DNA of 59,375 nucleotides from NCBI GenBank assembly GCA_009861545.1, contig VXME01000105.1, positions 1-59,375 on the forward strand, written 5' to 3'. Under the pieces are notes generated by a model that saw only the letters and a list, made by a program, of their open reading frames with translations, was not told the origin of the DNA and did not search any database. Position 1 is the first letter of the stretch, and each line of letters starts with the position of its first letter. Source of the stretch: Acidobacteriota bacterium (GTDB lineage Bacteria > Acidobacteriota > Vicinamibacteria > Vicinamibacterales > UBA8438). Shown here in pieces: positions 25,109-33,984 of the stretch. Made by a program: the position numbers and the translations under genes.

Positions 25109-25414
25109 TCAGATTCGGTCGTCGCGGTCGGCGATCAACGCCTCGCTCACGGCGTTCGAAGCCTTGCCCGCAGGTGGTTCCAGATCCAGCAGGTCGCCCT
25201 TCGGCGCGGTCGCTCGTCCTTGCGCGATTAGCTTTTCAAGAGGAGACTCGTTGCCTGCGAGAGGCACGAGCAGGGCAACGGGCCGGCCGCGGTCGGTGAC
25301 TTCGAACCGCTCGCCGCGGTGGATGCGTCGCAGATAGACGCTCAGGTTCTGTCGCAGTGCGCGAATGCCGACTCTGGACGTAGCCGCATTGGCTTCAGGC
25401 ACAATGAAGCACAT
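25109..25414 (-). CDS. Phd/YefM-type antitoxin (VapB partner)
   Basis: About 101 residues with the antitoxin N-terminus RVGIRALRQNLSVYLRRIHRGERFEVTDRGRPVALLVPL, a DNA-binding fold of the Phd/YefM group, and a C-terminal tail (ESPLEKLIAQGRA) that would wrap the toxin. ATG 25414 is listed, but a TACAAT -10 overlaps it, so the GTG at 25402 (MPEANAATSRVG) may be the true start. It precedes vapC by 4 nt and probably represses its own promoter with the toxin. Confidence 0.82.
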   Translation of the reverse strand: MCFIVPEANAATSRVGIRALRQNLSVYLRRIHRGERFEVTDRGRPVALLVPLAGNESPLEKLIAQGRATAPKGDLLDLEPPAGKASNAVSEALIADRDDRI

Positions 25415-25426
25415 TGTAGCACATTG
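25402..25426 (-). promoter_or_regulatory. Toxin-antitoxin promoter and operator candidate
   Basis: On the minus strand TACAAT (25418-25413) is a -10 match. On the plus strand CAATG (25402-25406) and CATTG (25412-25416) form an inverted repeat, and a second CATTG (25422-25426) lies 10 nt further, one helical turn away. Repeats over the -10 are the usual autorepression site of such pairs. Confidence 0.45.
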
Positions 25427-25537
25427 GGTGGCTGCTCGAAGGGGTCGGCGCACGGTTTTCCGGGGCGATCCTTCCGGTCACCGGCAGCCACAATCAACCC
25501 GGATCGATTCGGACATGACGCCGAACCGGGAGGTGAA

Positions 25538-26173
25538 TCAGGACGGCGGGATCAGCGCGACGATCCGCACAGGCGCGCCGGTACCGCCCGCTATCTTCAT
25601 CGGCAGCGCGGCGAGCAGGAATCCGGTTGGCGGCAAGCCGGACAGGTCTGCGACGTTCTCCAGGTTGGGCACGCCGGCCGCGGCGCCCATCTGGTGTGCA
25701 ATGAAGTCCGTCGACTGGCCGTGGTCGATGCTGGCAGTGTCGATGCCGAGCAGCCCGGCGCGGCGCTCGGCGACGAGCAGGCGAGTCGCTTCCTCGCCGA
25801 TCCCAGGGAAGTGCAGGTTATCGGTCTCGCCGGGCGTGTCGTCGCCGAGATAGGTGAGCGCGTAGAGCCGTAGTGGCGCCACGGAACGTGCGCCGCGGCC
25901 TTCCCAGTAGTCGACGGTCAGCAATCCGGGATGGAGGAACAGCGTGATGAGCGTCCGCCAGACGCGCGAGTCGAACGAGAAGAGGCCGTCGAGCGTCTCC
26001 CGGACGAACTCCGTGATGGGGGTGTGAAGGCTGCTGGCTCTCTGGCCGCATGACGGACAGGAGCTCTCGACTCCGTCGGAGCCGCAACTGGGACAAGCCA
26101 CAATCTCCGTTGGCCCGCCCTCCAATGCCGACTCGACACTACGTACGACGGCATCCTCGCCGACCGTCTTCAC
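25538..26173 (-). pseudogene. In-frame chimera: N-terminal DUF3667 + C-terminal cyclase family
   Basis: Residues 1-106 are the DUF3667 start: CPSCGSDGVESSCPSCGQRA zinc-ribbon, then VRETLDGLFSFDSRVWRTL and PLRLYAL, where the family should continue into membrane helices. From about residue 107 (TYLGDDTPGETDNLHFPGI) it is instead the C-terminal half of a cyclase/kynurenine formamidase-like protein (GIDTASIDHGQS, HQMGAAAGVPNLENVADL, ALPMKIAGGTGAPVRIVAL). The cyclase metal-binding HxGTHxD part and the DUF3667 membrane part are both absent. This looks like a deletion that joined two genes in frame near 25855. It is probably non-functional, though the frame is intact. Confidence 0.7.
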
Positions 26174-26182
26174 GGCAGGCGA

Positions 26183-26497
26183 CTATGGCATGGGAAGGGC
26201 CGCGATGCCCGCTCCGAGCGACACGACGCCGACGATCATCGCCAGCGTCATCCAGTGAGAGGCGCCCAGCCGTGCGGCGACCCAGGCGCCGACGAACGAC
26301 TGACCCAGATGGGCCGCGAACACCAGAATCCAGGCGACCCCCGGCAGGTCCTGTATCGCATCCCGCATCTGCGCCGTATCGGTGAGGTCGACGCCGTCGG
26401 GAAGAGGAAAGAGGACGGTGTTGAGCTGGACGAGCGCGAGATTGACGATCATCCCGGCGACGAGTCCCGCGATCACGGCGCCGACGTTTCGGAGCAC
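26183..26497 (-). CDS. Small integral membrane protein, unknown function
   Basis: About 104 residues starting at GTG 26497, which has an ideal ribosome site (GGGAGGT). Hydrophobic segments: NVGAVIAGLVAGMIVNLALVQ, WILVFAAHLGQSFVGAWVAA and HWMTLAMIVGVVSLGAGIAAL, with a polar loop between the first two (FPLPDGVDLTDTAQMRDAI). Three helices are likely. The longer reading frame upstream is a shadow of the PQQ gene. Function unknown. Its stop lies 9 nt before the chimera ATG. Confidence 0.7.
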   Translation of the reverse strand: MLRNVGAVIAGLVAGMIVNLALVQLNTVLFPLPDGVDLTDTAQMRDAIQDLPGVAWILVFAAHLGQSFVGAWVAARLGASHWMTLAMIVGVVSLGAGIAALPMP

Positions 26498-26556
26498 GGC
26501 GACCTCCCGGCAGTAGGGGTGAACGCGCAGGCGAGGGCAGAAGGCTATCGCCGTGA

Positions 26557-28335
26557 TCAAGGCAACGCGAAGACGAAGATGTTGTTGCCGCTGCTCGGCC
26601 GCAACTCCGGGGTCATCGCGCTCCAGCGGGAAGCGTTGCCGCCGGTGCCGGTACCGGCCACCACGTATTGCCGGCCGTCGACCGCGTAGATCACGGGGAA
26701 CCCGCTGACCGGCGAGCCGAGGTTTACCTCCCAGAGCACCTCGCCGGTCTCGTCGTCGAGGGCGCGGAAGCGGCCGTTGACATCGCCCACGAAGACGAGG
26801 CCCCCGGCCGTGGCAGCGAGCGACATCGTCGCGGCTCGCTGCTCCCAGGTCCAGGCGGTGACGCCGGTCTCGGCCGAGATGGCCCACACGGCGCCGAGCT
26901 GGTCGGTGCCGGGGGCGAGCTCGTTGCGCATGCTCAGGCTGTAGAGCGACCGGCCGCCGTCGTCGAGCGCCGCCATTCGCGCGCAGGCGTTGCGCAGCGG
27001 CATGTACATCATGTTGGTGCGCGGGCTGTAGGCCCCGGCCTCCCAATCCTTGCCGCCCATCGCGGTGGGGCAGGTGAGGACTTCCTGTCCGAAGCCGCCG
27101 AAGATGAGCTCCGGATTCTCGGAGACCGCGCCGGTCGCGCCGTCGATGCTGCTGATGACGTTCTGCGCCACGGTGGGCGTCGCCCACAGGAACTCGCCGG
27201 TGGCGCGGTCGAGGGTGTAGACCACGCCGGTCTTGCCGGGGATGCCCGTCATCACGCGGCGCTCCTCGCCCTGTTGCAGGCGAGGATTGATCCAGCTCAC
27301 CGCGGCCGGATCCGGGCGAACCACCGTGTCGACGAGCAGCCGCTCGAACGGATGGTCGAGGTCCCAGTGGTCGTTGAGGTGCTGGTAGTACCAGACAATC
27401 TCACCGGTGTCGGCGTCGAGGGCGAGTGTCGAGTTGTGGTACAGGTGCCGGTTGTCGGCGCCCCCCACCATGAACTTCGGGGCTGGCGAGGTCACCGACG
27501 TGCCGATGAAGAGGAGGTTCAGCTCCGGGTCGTAGCTCGGGGCCATCCACGTGCCGACGTGGCGCCGCTCCGCGTCGGGCAGCCCGCCCCACGTCTCGTC
27601 GCCGGGCTCGCCGGGCCGCGGGATGGTGCGCCGGCGCCACAGCTCCTCGCCGGTGTGCGGGTCGTGCGCGGTGATAACGCAGGCGTCCGGTCCGGCCGCG
27701 GGCATGCAGCTCCGCCCGGAGATGACCTTCCCGTTGGCGATGATCGGTCCGGTGCTCTGGTTCGCCGGGTGCGTCCGGTAGTCGAGGACCGGCGTCTCCC
27801 ACACGAGCTCGCCGGTCTTGGCGTCGAGGGCGAACACGAACTCGTCGACGCTGGTGTCGATGATCAGGTCGTCGTAGATGGCGAGGTTGCGGTTCGTCGT
27901 GCACACCCCGGGCATGATGCGCTCGCAGGCGTCGTCGGGCAGCGGACGCTGGTACTCCCAGATCAGATCCCCGGTCGCCGCGTCGATGGCCTGGATGACG
28001 TCGCTCGGATTCGGCATGTAGAGAATGCCGTCGTAGACCAGCGGCGTGCCCTGCTGCCGCCCGCCGGCGCGCAGGGCGCGGGACCAGACCAGGCGCAGGT
28101 CGCCGACGTTGTCCCGGTCCACCTGGTCGAGGGGGCTGTAGCCCCAGCCGTCCAGGGTGCGGCGCCACATCGGCCAGTCGCCGGGCGCCGGCGCCTGCAG
28201 CATCGCGTCGGTGACGGGGACGAACTCCGACTCGGCCGGGGACTGGGCGAGCAGTGCCGGTCGCGCAACCGCGCAGGCGGCGAGGATCATCGCCGCGGGC
28301 AGGAAGACGCGTCGTGGACGAGGCTGCGCAGGCAT
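26557..28335 (-). CDS. PQQ-dependent dehydrogenase-like beta-propeller, secreted
   Basis: About 592 residues with a signal peptide (VFLPAAMILAACAVARPALLAQ) and an eight-bladed quinoprotein propeller. Repeated blade ends include ATGDLIWEYQ, KTGELVWETP, HTGEELWRRR, DTGEIVWYYQ and ETGEVLWEVN. The catalytic-base region is HLNDHWDLDHPF: Asp325 followed by Asp327, the extra Asp that marks lanthanide-using enzymes. No CC vicinal disulfide and no c-type haem motif, so electrons would leave to a separate acceptor. Its ATG overlaps the ankyrin gene stop (TGATG). The substrate alcohol is unknown; a fully sensory or non-catalytic role cannot be excluded. Confidence 0.85.
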   Translation of the reverse strand: MPAQPRPRRVFLPAAMILAACAVARPALLAQSPAESEFVPVTDAMLQAPAPGDWPMWRRTLDGWGYSPLDQVDRDNVGDLRLVWSRALRAGGRQQGTPLVYDGILYMPNPSDVIQAIDAATGDLIWEYQRPLPDDACERIMPGVCTTNRNLAIYDDLIIDTSVDEFVFALDAKTGELVWETPVLDYRTHPANQSTGPIIANGKVISGRSCMPAAGPDACVITAHDPHTGEELWRRRTIPRPGEPGDETWGGLPDAERRHVGTWMAPSYDPELNLLFIGTSVTSPAPKFMVGGADNRHLYHNSTLALDADTGEIVWYYQHLNDHWDLDHPFERLLVDTVVRPDPAAVSWINPRLQQGEERRVMTGIPGKTGVVYTLDRATGEFLWATPTVAQNVISSIDGATGAVSENPELIFGGFGQEVLTCPTAMGGKDWEAGAYSPRTNMMYMPLRNACARMAALDDGGRSLYSLSMRNELAPGTDQLGAVWAISAETGVTAWTWEQRAATMSLAATAGGLVFVGDVNGRFRALDDETGEVLWEVNLGSPVSGFPVIYAVDGRQYVVAGTGTGGNASRWSAMTPELRPSSGNNIFVFALP

Positions 28336-29825
28336 CAACGTTTCGCCCCGTGCTCGACGAGGAAGGCGGCCACTTCGTCGAACCCGTTGACCCGGGCGGC
28401 GCTGACCGCCGTCCGCCCGCGCGCGTTCGCCGCGTCGACGTCGACGCCCAGCGCGACCGCCACCCGGACGGCTTCCAGCGCGGCCGCCTCGGCCGCGGTG
28501 CGATCCGGTCCCCCGCCGAGCTCGGTCGCCTCCCCGACTCGCGCACGGTGTTCCACGGCCCAGAGCGGGTCGCGTCCGCCGAGTCCGACCGCCGCCATCA
28601 GGGCGGTCGTCTCGCCTTCCTCGACCCACATCCGGCCGGCGGCCGTGCCCCGGTCGCGGGTCCAGTACTGCGGGTCGTGCGTGGCGTGGGGATCGGCGCC
28701 GTGGCGGGCCAGCAGGCGCATGATCCCGGCCTCCCGGTGGCGCGCCGCCAGCCAGAGCGCCGGCGCCCCGACGTACCAGGGCGGGAAGAAGAAATCCGCG
28801 CTGTCACGGGTGTAGCGCGTCGAGGCCGACACCCGGGCATTCGGGTCCGCTCCGGCCGCGAGAAGCGCCTGGGCCAGGTCCGGATCGCGCTGCAGAATCG
28901 CCGCGTGCAGCGGCGCGTAGCCGCCGCCGGCCGCATTCGGATCCGCGCCGTGTTCGAGCAGCAACGCGCCGACGGCTCCGTTGCCGCTGAGCGCGGCCAC
29001 CGCCAGGGCGCTGGCCCCGTCGGGCGTCGTCCCGTTCACGTCGGCGCCCGCCGCCGCGAGCAGCCGCGCCGAGGCGAGGTCGCCCACCCGGGCCGCGAAC
29101 AGCAGCGGGGTGAAGCCGCCGCTCTGCACCTCGGTGATGTAGCACTCGTCCCGGGGCACGCACTGGAGGCCGTAGTTCGCGTACGTCGAGACGGTCTTGA
29201 CGGTCTCGGTGAACGTGGTCGAGCGCGCGTGAACGTCGGCGCCATGGGCCAGGAGCACCTCGACGACCGCGGGATGCTTCTGCGCGACCGCCCACATCAG
29301 GGCCGTCTGCGCGCCGTACGCTCCCGGCTCGGTGGCGGCGTCGACCTCGGCGCCCGCGGCCAGCAGCCGGCCGACGACGTCCGCATTGCCCGCTCGGGCC
29401 GCCGTCATGAGCGGCGTCTCCCCGAAGGGCAGCGGCGTGTTCGGGTCGGCGCCGGCCTCGAGCAGGGCCTCGACCATGGCCGAGCTGCCGTTCTCGCAGG
29501 CGGTCCAGAGCGCCGTCACCCCGAGGTCGTTGGCGGCGTCCACATCCGCCCCCGCACGAATCAGCAGCGCCGCGATCTCCCGATTGTCCCGGTAGCTCGC
29601 CCAGTGCAGCGCGGTGGAGCCGTCGCCCTGGCGGGCGTCGACGTCGGCCCCCGCCTGAAGCAGCGTCCGGACCGCGGCCCAATCGGCGCGCTTCGCCGCG
29701 TCGGCGAGCACCGTCTCCGGCGGCGCCGCGGCCGCGACACCGACCCCGACCAGGGCCAGCAGCAACGCGGAACGACAGACGCGCGCCACAGGCCTCCTGA
29801 CGGCGCTTCTCTTCACGCCCGGCAT
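28335..29825 (-). CDS. Secreted ankyrin-repeat protein
   Basis: About 496 residues: an N-terminal signal (CRSALLLALVGVGVAAAAP) then many 33-residue ankyrin units, e.g. GDGSTALHWASYRDNREIAA, LGVTALWTACENG and FGETPLMTAARAG. Two units carry long insertions, one holding two cysteines (LQCVPRDECYITEV). ATG 29825 is chosen because AGGAGG lies 9 nt upstream; ATG 29834 is too close to it. Ankyrin arrays bind proteins. The overlap with the PQQ dehydrogenase start implies a shared complex or translation coupling in the periplasm. Confidence 0.88.
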   Translation of the reverse strand: MPGVKRSAVRRPVARVCRSALLLALVGVGVAAAAPPETVLADAAKRADWAAVRTLLQAGADVDARQGDGSTALHWASYRDNREIAALLIRAGADVDAANDLGVTALWTACENGSSAMVEALLEAGADPNTPLPFGETPLMTAARAGNADVVGRLLAAGAEVDAATEPGAYGAQTALMWAVAQKHPAVVEVLLAHGADVHARSTTFTETVKTVSTYANYGLQCVPRDECYITEVQSGGFTPLLFAARVGDLASARLLAAAGADVNGTTPDGASALAVAALSGNGAVGALLLEHGADPNAAGGGYAPLHAAILQRDPDLAQALLAAGADPNARVSASTRYTRDSADFFFPPWYVGAPALWLAARHREAGIMRLLARHGADPHATHDPQYWTRDRGTAAGRMWVEEGETTALMAAVGLGGRDPLWAVEHRARVGEATELGGGPDRTAAEAAALEAVRVAVALGVDVDAANARGRTAVSAARVNGFDEVAAFLVEHGAKR

Positions 29826-29918
29826 CTTCGGCATCCTCCTGACTTGACGTCCGGCGCGGTCTGCATCGCTTCTGCCGCGCAAGACTACCGGAACGGCGGC
29901 GTACCGCCACCCCGCCCC

Positions 29919-31277
29919 TTACAGCTCCGTCAGCGTGTCGATCCCGTCGATCGGCAAGGGCCCGGTGCTGCCGCCGACACGATCCAGGGGGACGTCGAAC
30001 TTGTCGAGCAGCGTGAGCAGGAGATTGGCGTGCGTGGTCCCCGCGCCGTACTGGAGATGCCGGCCGCCCTTCAGCCGCCCCGCACCCCCGCCGAGCACCA
30101 GGATCGGGACGTTGTTGCCCGCGTGGCGCGTGCTGTTGGACATGCACGTGCCGTACATGATCGTCATGTTGTCGAGGAGCGACCCGTCCTGGTCCGGCGT
30201 CGCTCGGAGCCGTTCCAGGTACTTCGCCGTCAGCGCCGCGTGATGCGTGTTGACCTTGGACATCTTGGCGATCTGCGCCGGGTCGTTGCCGTGGTGCGAC
30301 AGCGGATGGTGCGGTTCGTCTACGCCCACCTCGGGATAGGTCCGCGTGCTCTGCTCCCGGCCCAGCATGAACGTGGCCACGCGGGTGGTATCGCTCTGCA
30401 GCGCCAGGAACTGGAGGTCGAACATCAACTCGACGTGCTCCTCGAACGTGGAGGGCACGCCCCGCGGCTCGTCGGCGAAGACCGGATGCACGTCGCTGCG
30501 GGATTCCGCCACCTCGATCCGTCTCTCGACGTCGCGGATGGCGGCGGCGTACTCGTCGACCTTGCGTCGGTCGTCCGTCCCGACCCGCCGCTCGACGTCC
30601 GCCAGCTTGTCCATCACCGAGTCCAGGATGCTGCGCTTCTCCCGCATGCGGGCGAGCCGCACGGCGGGGTCGGTCGAGCCGCTGTCGCCGAACAGCCGTT
30701 CGAACACGGCCCGCGGGTTGTTCTCCATCGGCAGCGGCATGGTGGGCGTGCGCCACGAGATCGTCTGCGTGTACGCGCAGCTCAGGCCGGACGTGCACTG
30801 TCCCGCGTTGGCCTCCTTGTCTATGGACAGCTCGAGGGAGGCGAGCGGCGTCGACGGGCCGAACTCGCGCGCGAGAATCTGGTCGATCGACGTGTCCGCC
30901 ACCACGTCCGTTTCGGACGTCCCCCCGCGGCTCGTGCCGGTCAGGAACGAACCGGAAGCGCCGGCATGGACGTAGGTCCATGACGAGTTGAGACCCGAGA
31001 AGACGAGCATCCGGTCCCGGAACGGCGCGAAGGGCTGGAGAATCGGGGTGAGCTCGAAGCCGCTTCCCGCCGTCGCCGGCGACCAGTACTCCATGGCCAT
31101 CCCGTTCGGCACGAATATCGCCTGAAAGCGATGAATCCGCTTGGCCGCGGCACGCGTCGACGCGGACACGCCGGGCGCCATGGCATCCAGGAACGGCAAC
31201 GCCACGGTTGCGCCCACGCCGCGCAGGACCGTCCGGCGGGACAAGGGCTTCGCGGTGAAGATGTTGATGCCTCTCAT
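29919..31277 (-). CDS. DUF1552 domain protein with Tat signal
   Basis: About 452 residues. The N-terminus PLSRRTVLRGVGATVALPFLDAMAPG is a twin-arginine signal. The rest is DUF1552: FVPNGMAMEYWSP, FSGLNSSWTYVHAG, LSIDKEANAGQCTSGLSCAYT, MLGREQSTRTYPEVG, HHPLSHHGND and MYGTCMSNSTRHAGNN. These proteins are almost always paired with a DUF1592-type cytochrome-like protein, here the next gene upstream, and are common in Planctomycetes and Acidobacteria. Function unknown. ATG 31277 (MRGINIFTAKP) is preferred to the upstream start at 31310. Confidence 0.9.
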   Translation of the reverse strand: MRGINIFTAKPLSRRTVLRGVGATVALPFLDAMAPGVSASTRAAAKRIHRFQAIFVPNGMAMEYWSPATAGSGFELTPILQPFAPFRDRMLVFSGLNSSWTYVHAGASGSFLTGTSRGGTSETDVVADTSIDQILAREFGPSTPLASLELSIDKEANAGQCTSGLSCAYTQTISWRTPTMPLPMENNPRAVFERLFGDSGSTDPAVRLARMREKRSILDSVMDKLADVERRVGTDDRRKVDEYAAAIRDVERRIEVAESRSDVHPVFADEPRGVPSTFEEHVELMFDLQFLALQSDTTRVATFMLGREQSTRTYPEVGVDEPHHPLSHHGNDPAQIAKMSKVNTHHAALTAKYLERLRATPDQDGSLLDNMTIMYGTCMSNSTRHAGNNVPILVLGGGAGRLKGGRHLQYGAGTTHANLLLTLLDKFDVPLDRVGGSTGPLPIDGIDTLTEL

Positions 31278-31331
31278 GTCGGTCCTCTCGTCGGCTCGTG
31301 CTCCAATCACGCGAGGTGAATCCGTTTCCCG

Positions 31332-33851
31332 TCACTCCGCCGCCCGCCGGGTCAGGAACGCCGGGCTCTCGACGATCCCGAGAATGATGGATGACCAGCG
31401 GTGCCCGTCCGCCGCCGCGTTGCGGACGATGCGGCGTACCGTCGGCTGGTCGTAGTACTGCGGCTCGCGCCCGAGGGCGTAGGCCAGCAGCCGCCTGGTG
31501 AGCGTGCCCGCGAACTGCTCCGGCGCTTCGAGGAGCAGGGCTCGCAGTCCGGCGAGGCCCTCCGCCGTCACCCCGTTCGGCAGGGTGCCGGCGGCGTCGA
31601 CCGCGCGTCCGTCGTCGGTGACGGAGCGCCACCGCCCGATGGCGTCGTAGTGCTCGAGCATGAAGCCCGGCGGATCGATGGTCCGGTGGCAGCTCGCGCA
31701 CGCGGGATTGCGCCGATGCATCTCCAGCCGCTCGCGCATCGACGCCGGCGCGTCGTTCGCCCCCCGCTCCGGCAACGCGGGCACGTCGGGCGGAGGACCC
31801 GGCGGGGGCGTCCCGAAGATCGCTTCCAGAAGCCACCGTCCCCGCAGGACGGGCGAGGTGCGGTGCGGGTAGGAGGTCAGCGACAGCAGCGAACCGTGGC
31901 CCAGCAATCCGCCCCGCTGCTCCAAGTCCGGAAGCGTCACGCGCCGGAAGCGGCTCCCGTAGACGCCGGGGATGCCGTAGTGCCGGGCCAGCCGCTCGTT
32001 CACGTAGGTGTAGTTGGCGCCGAGCAGGTCCAGGACGCTCCGGTCTTCCTCGATGGTGCTGCCGATGAACAACGCCGTCTCCTGCCGGAACGCCTCCACC
32101 AGATCCTGGTCGAACTCGGGATAGACGGCGGGATCGGCCTTCACGTCGTCGAGGTTCCGCAGGTGCAGCCACTGCACCGCGAAGTTGCTCACCAGCGCCT
32201 CGCTGCGCGGATCGGCCAGCATGCGCCGCACCTGCCGGCGCAGCACCGCGGGATCCGTCAGCTCGCCGCGCTCGGCGACGTCGAGCAGCTCGTCGTCGGG
32301 AATGCTGCTCCACATGAAGAACGACAGGCGCGACGCGAGTTCCAGGCCGCCCAGCGGGTACGCCTGTCCCGGCGCCGCGCCCGGCGGCTCCTCGTGCACG
32401 CGCAGCAGGAAGTCGGGATCGACGAGCAGCCGTTCGAGCGCGAGCTGGATACCGCTGTCGAAGCGGCCCCCCGCTTTCGCCCGCCCGTCCCGGAAGAACT
32501 CCAGCAGCGTATCGACGTCCGGGTCCGCCGGGGGCCTGCGATAGGCGCGGCGGGCCAGCCTGGACAGGATCCGTTCGGCGCAGGCCTCCTCCTCCGTCAC
32601 GGCGGCGGGATCGCACACGAAGATTCGCCGCCGGCTCGGTGTGTCCTCGGGAACGGCGCCCTCGTAGGGGCCCTCGATGGTCAGGGCCTGGACCTCCGCG
32701 TTCCCGTGGTACTTCTCGTCGTTCGACAGGACCGCTCCCTTCATCACGGGCTGCAGCGGACCCTCGGGCTCCCAGCGGTTGCGGACGAAAGAGACCCCGA
32801 CGACGTGCGGTCCCGCATCGACCGGGGCGCGGACTTCCAGGTGGGCGGCCGACTCGCGGACGTACCGCTCCCACTCGGGGTCGCCCGCTTCGGCCGGCGA
32901 CCAGGTCGTCGGAGCCGGCGTGCCCGGCGCCTCGCCCCCCACCGTGAAGCGCCGGACGAGCCGGCCGTCGATGCGGAGGTCCAGCAGGTTCCTTCTGCCC
33001 ATGCCGCGGACGTAGTCCTGCCAGTTGGTCGTCAGCGCGATGCGGAAGATGTAGTTGCCGTCGGCCGGGAAGTGGTGCGTGGCGGAGAGGCCGCCGCGGG
33101 ATCCGAGCGGCAGATCCTCGTTCCGCCGGTCCGCCTGGGTCAGCAGCACGGAGTTCTCGAAGCGCGCGAAATCGGGCGCCGTCGTGACACCGGTGGCCAG
33201 TCGCGAGATCTTCCGTGCCGCGGAGAGATACCGCTCCAGTTGCGCGGTCGATATGGAGAGGACCTCCGCGTTGTTGTCGAACCCGGTATCCGAGGTCTCG
33301 TCGCCGGGCAGCAGCGCCGCCGCGTCGATCTCCAGGGCGAGGAGGTCGCGAATCGCGTTGCCGTACTCGGTGCGGTTCAGGCGGTGCATCGAAGCGGTCC
33401 TGCCCGGATTCGGGTTCGCCGCGGCCGCCTGGTCGATGCGCGTCACGAGCCAGCTCGCGACGGCGCGCATCTCCTCCGCGCCGGGACGCGGGCGTCCCGC
33501 CGGCGGCATCGAGCCCGCCTCGAGTCTCGCGATCACGCGCTCCCACAGCGCCGCGTCGGCGCCAGGCCGCTCCGTGTCGGCCACGTCCAGTGCGAGACCC
33601 GTTTCGCGGAGCTGCGAATCCAGCACGGACGCGACCCCGCCCGCCGCGGTGACGCGGCGCTCGTTGTGGCAGGCGACGCAGTATCGATCCAGGAGGCGGC
33701 GCACCGATTCGGCGGACGCCGGCGGAGGCTGTGCGGCCGAGGCGGCCAGAAGGCGATGCGAAGAGCCGGGGGGCCAACCGGCCGCCATGGCCGCGGCAAG
33801 CGCTGCTGCTGCGACCGCGATCGACACGGATCCGGGCCGCGGTATCTTCAT
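31332..33851 (-). CDS. DUF1592/DUF1588/DUF1587/DUF1595/DUF1585 protein with haem c site
   Basis: An 839-residue exported protein: hydrophobic signal (IAVAAAALAAAMAAGW), then a cytochrome-like segment with YCVACHNERR (CxxCH haem motif) and a candidate Met ligand in SMPPAGR. DUF1587 (MHRLNRTEYGNAIRDLL), DUF1595 (LARRAYRRP), DUF1592 (ASRLSFFMWSSIPDDELL), DUF1588 (RGGLLGHGSLLSLTSYPHRTSPVLRG) and DUF1585 (YALGREPQYYD) follow in order. This is the standard planctomycete-type set. The exact reaction is unknown; a periplasmic electron-transfer or polymer-degrading role is usually proposed. It is co-oriented with the DUF1552 gene 54 nt downstream. Confidence 0.92.
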   Translation of the reverse strand: MKIPRPGSVSIAVAAAALAAAMAAGWPPGSSHRLLAASAAQPPPASAESVRRLLDRYCVACHNERRVTAAGGVASVLDSQLRETGLALDVADTERPGADAALWERVIARLEAGSMPPAGRPRPGAEEMRAVASWLVTRIDQAAAANPNPGRTASMHRLNRTEYGNAIRDLLALEIDAAALLPGDETSDTGFDNNAEVLSISTAQLERYLSAARKISRLATGVTTAPDFARFENSVLLTQADRRNEDLPLGSRGGLSATHHFPADGNYIFRIALTTNWQDYVRGMGRRNLLDLRIDGRLVRRFTVGGEAPGTPAPTTWSPAEAGDPEWERYVRESAAHLEVRAPVDAGPHVVGVSFVRNRWEPEGPLQPVMKGAVLSNDEKYHGNAEVQALTIEGPYEGAVPEDTPSRRRIFVCDPAAVTEEEACAERILSRLARRAYRRPPADPDVDTLLEFFRDGRAKAGGRFDSGIQLALERLLVDPDFLLRVHEEPPGAAPGQAYPLGGLELASRLSFFMWSSIPDDELLDVAERGELTDPAVLRRQVRRMLADPRSEALVSNFAVQWLHLRNLDDVKADPAVYPEFDQDLVEAFRQETALFIGSTIEEDRSVLDLLGANYTYVNERLARHYGIPGVYGSRFRRVTLPDLEQRGGLLGHGSLLSLTSYPHRTSPVLRGRWLLEAIFGTPPPGPPPDVPALPERGANDAPASMRERLEMHRRNPACASCHRTIDPPGFMLEHYDAIGRWRSVTDDGRAVDAAGTLPNGVTAEGLAGLRALLLEAPEQFAGTLTRRLLAYALGREPQYYDQPTVRRIVRNAAADGHRWSSIILGIVESPAFLTRRAAE

Positions 33852-33871
33852 CGTCGCCCTCGCAGGCTTCT

Positions 33872-33877
33872 ATTCTA
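33872..33877 (-). promoter_or_regulatory. Candidate -10 for the DUF1592-DUF1552 operon
   Basis: Minus strand TAGAAT (33877-33872), 5 of 6 to consensus, 20 nt before the ATG at 33851. No -35 match. The rest of the 33852-33984 gap shows nothing else. Confidence 0.35.
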
Positions 33878-33984
33878 CTGGGACTTCCGGCCGCGTTCGG
33901 CCAGCAGGATGTTGATCCTATCGCGATTCCCGTTCTCGAAACGCCACCCGGAACGCCACACGCACGTCGCGGGCGCCGGCTGGG

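Noticed and set aside
28804-33777. Minus-strand open frame of more than 1600 codons
   Set aside because: Shadow of the ankyrin, DUF1552 and DUF1592 genes in another frame; Arg/Gly/Pro-rich low-complexity translation without domains.
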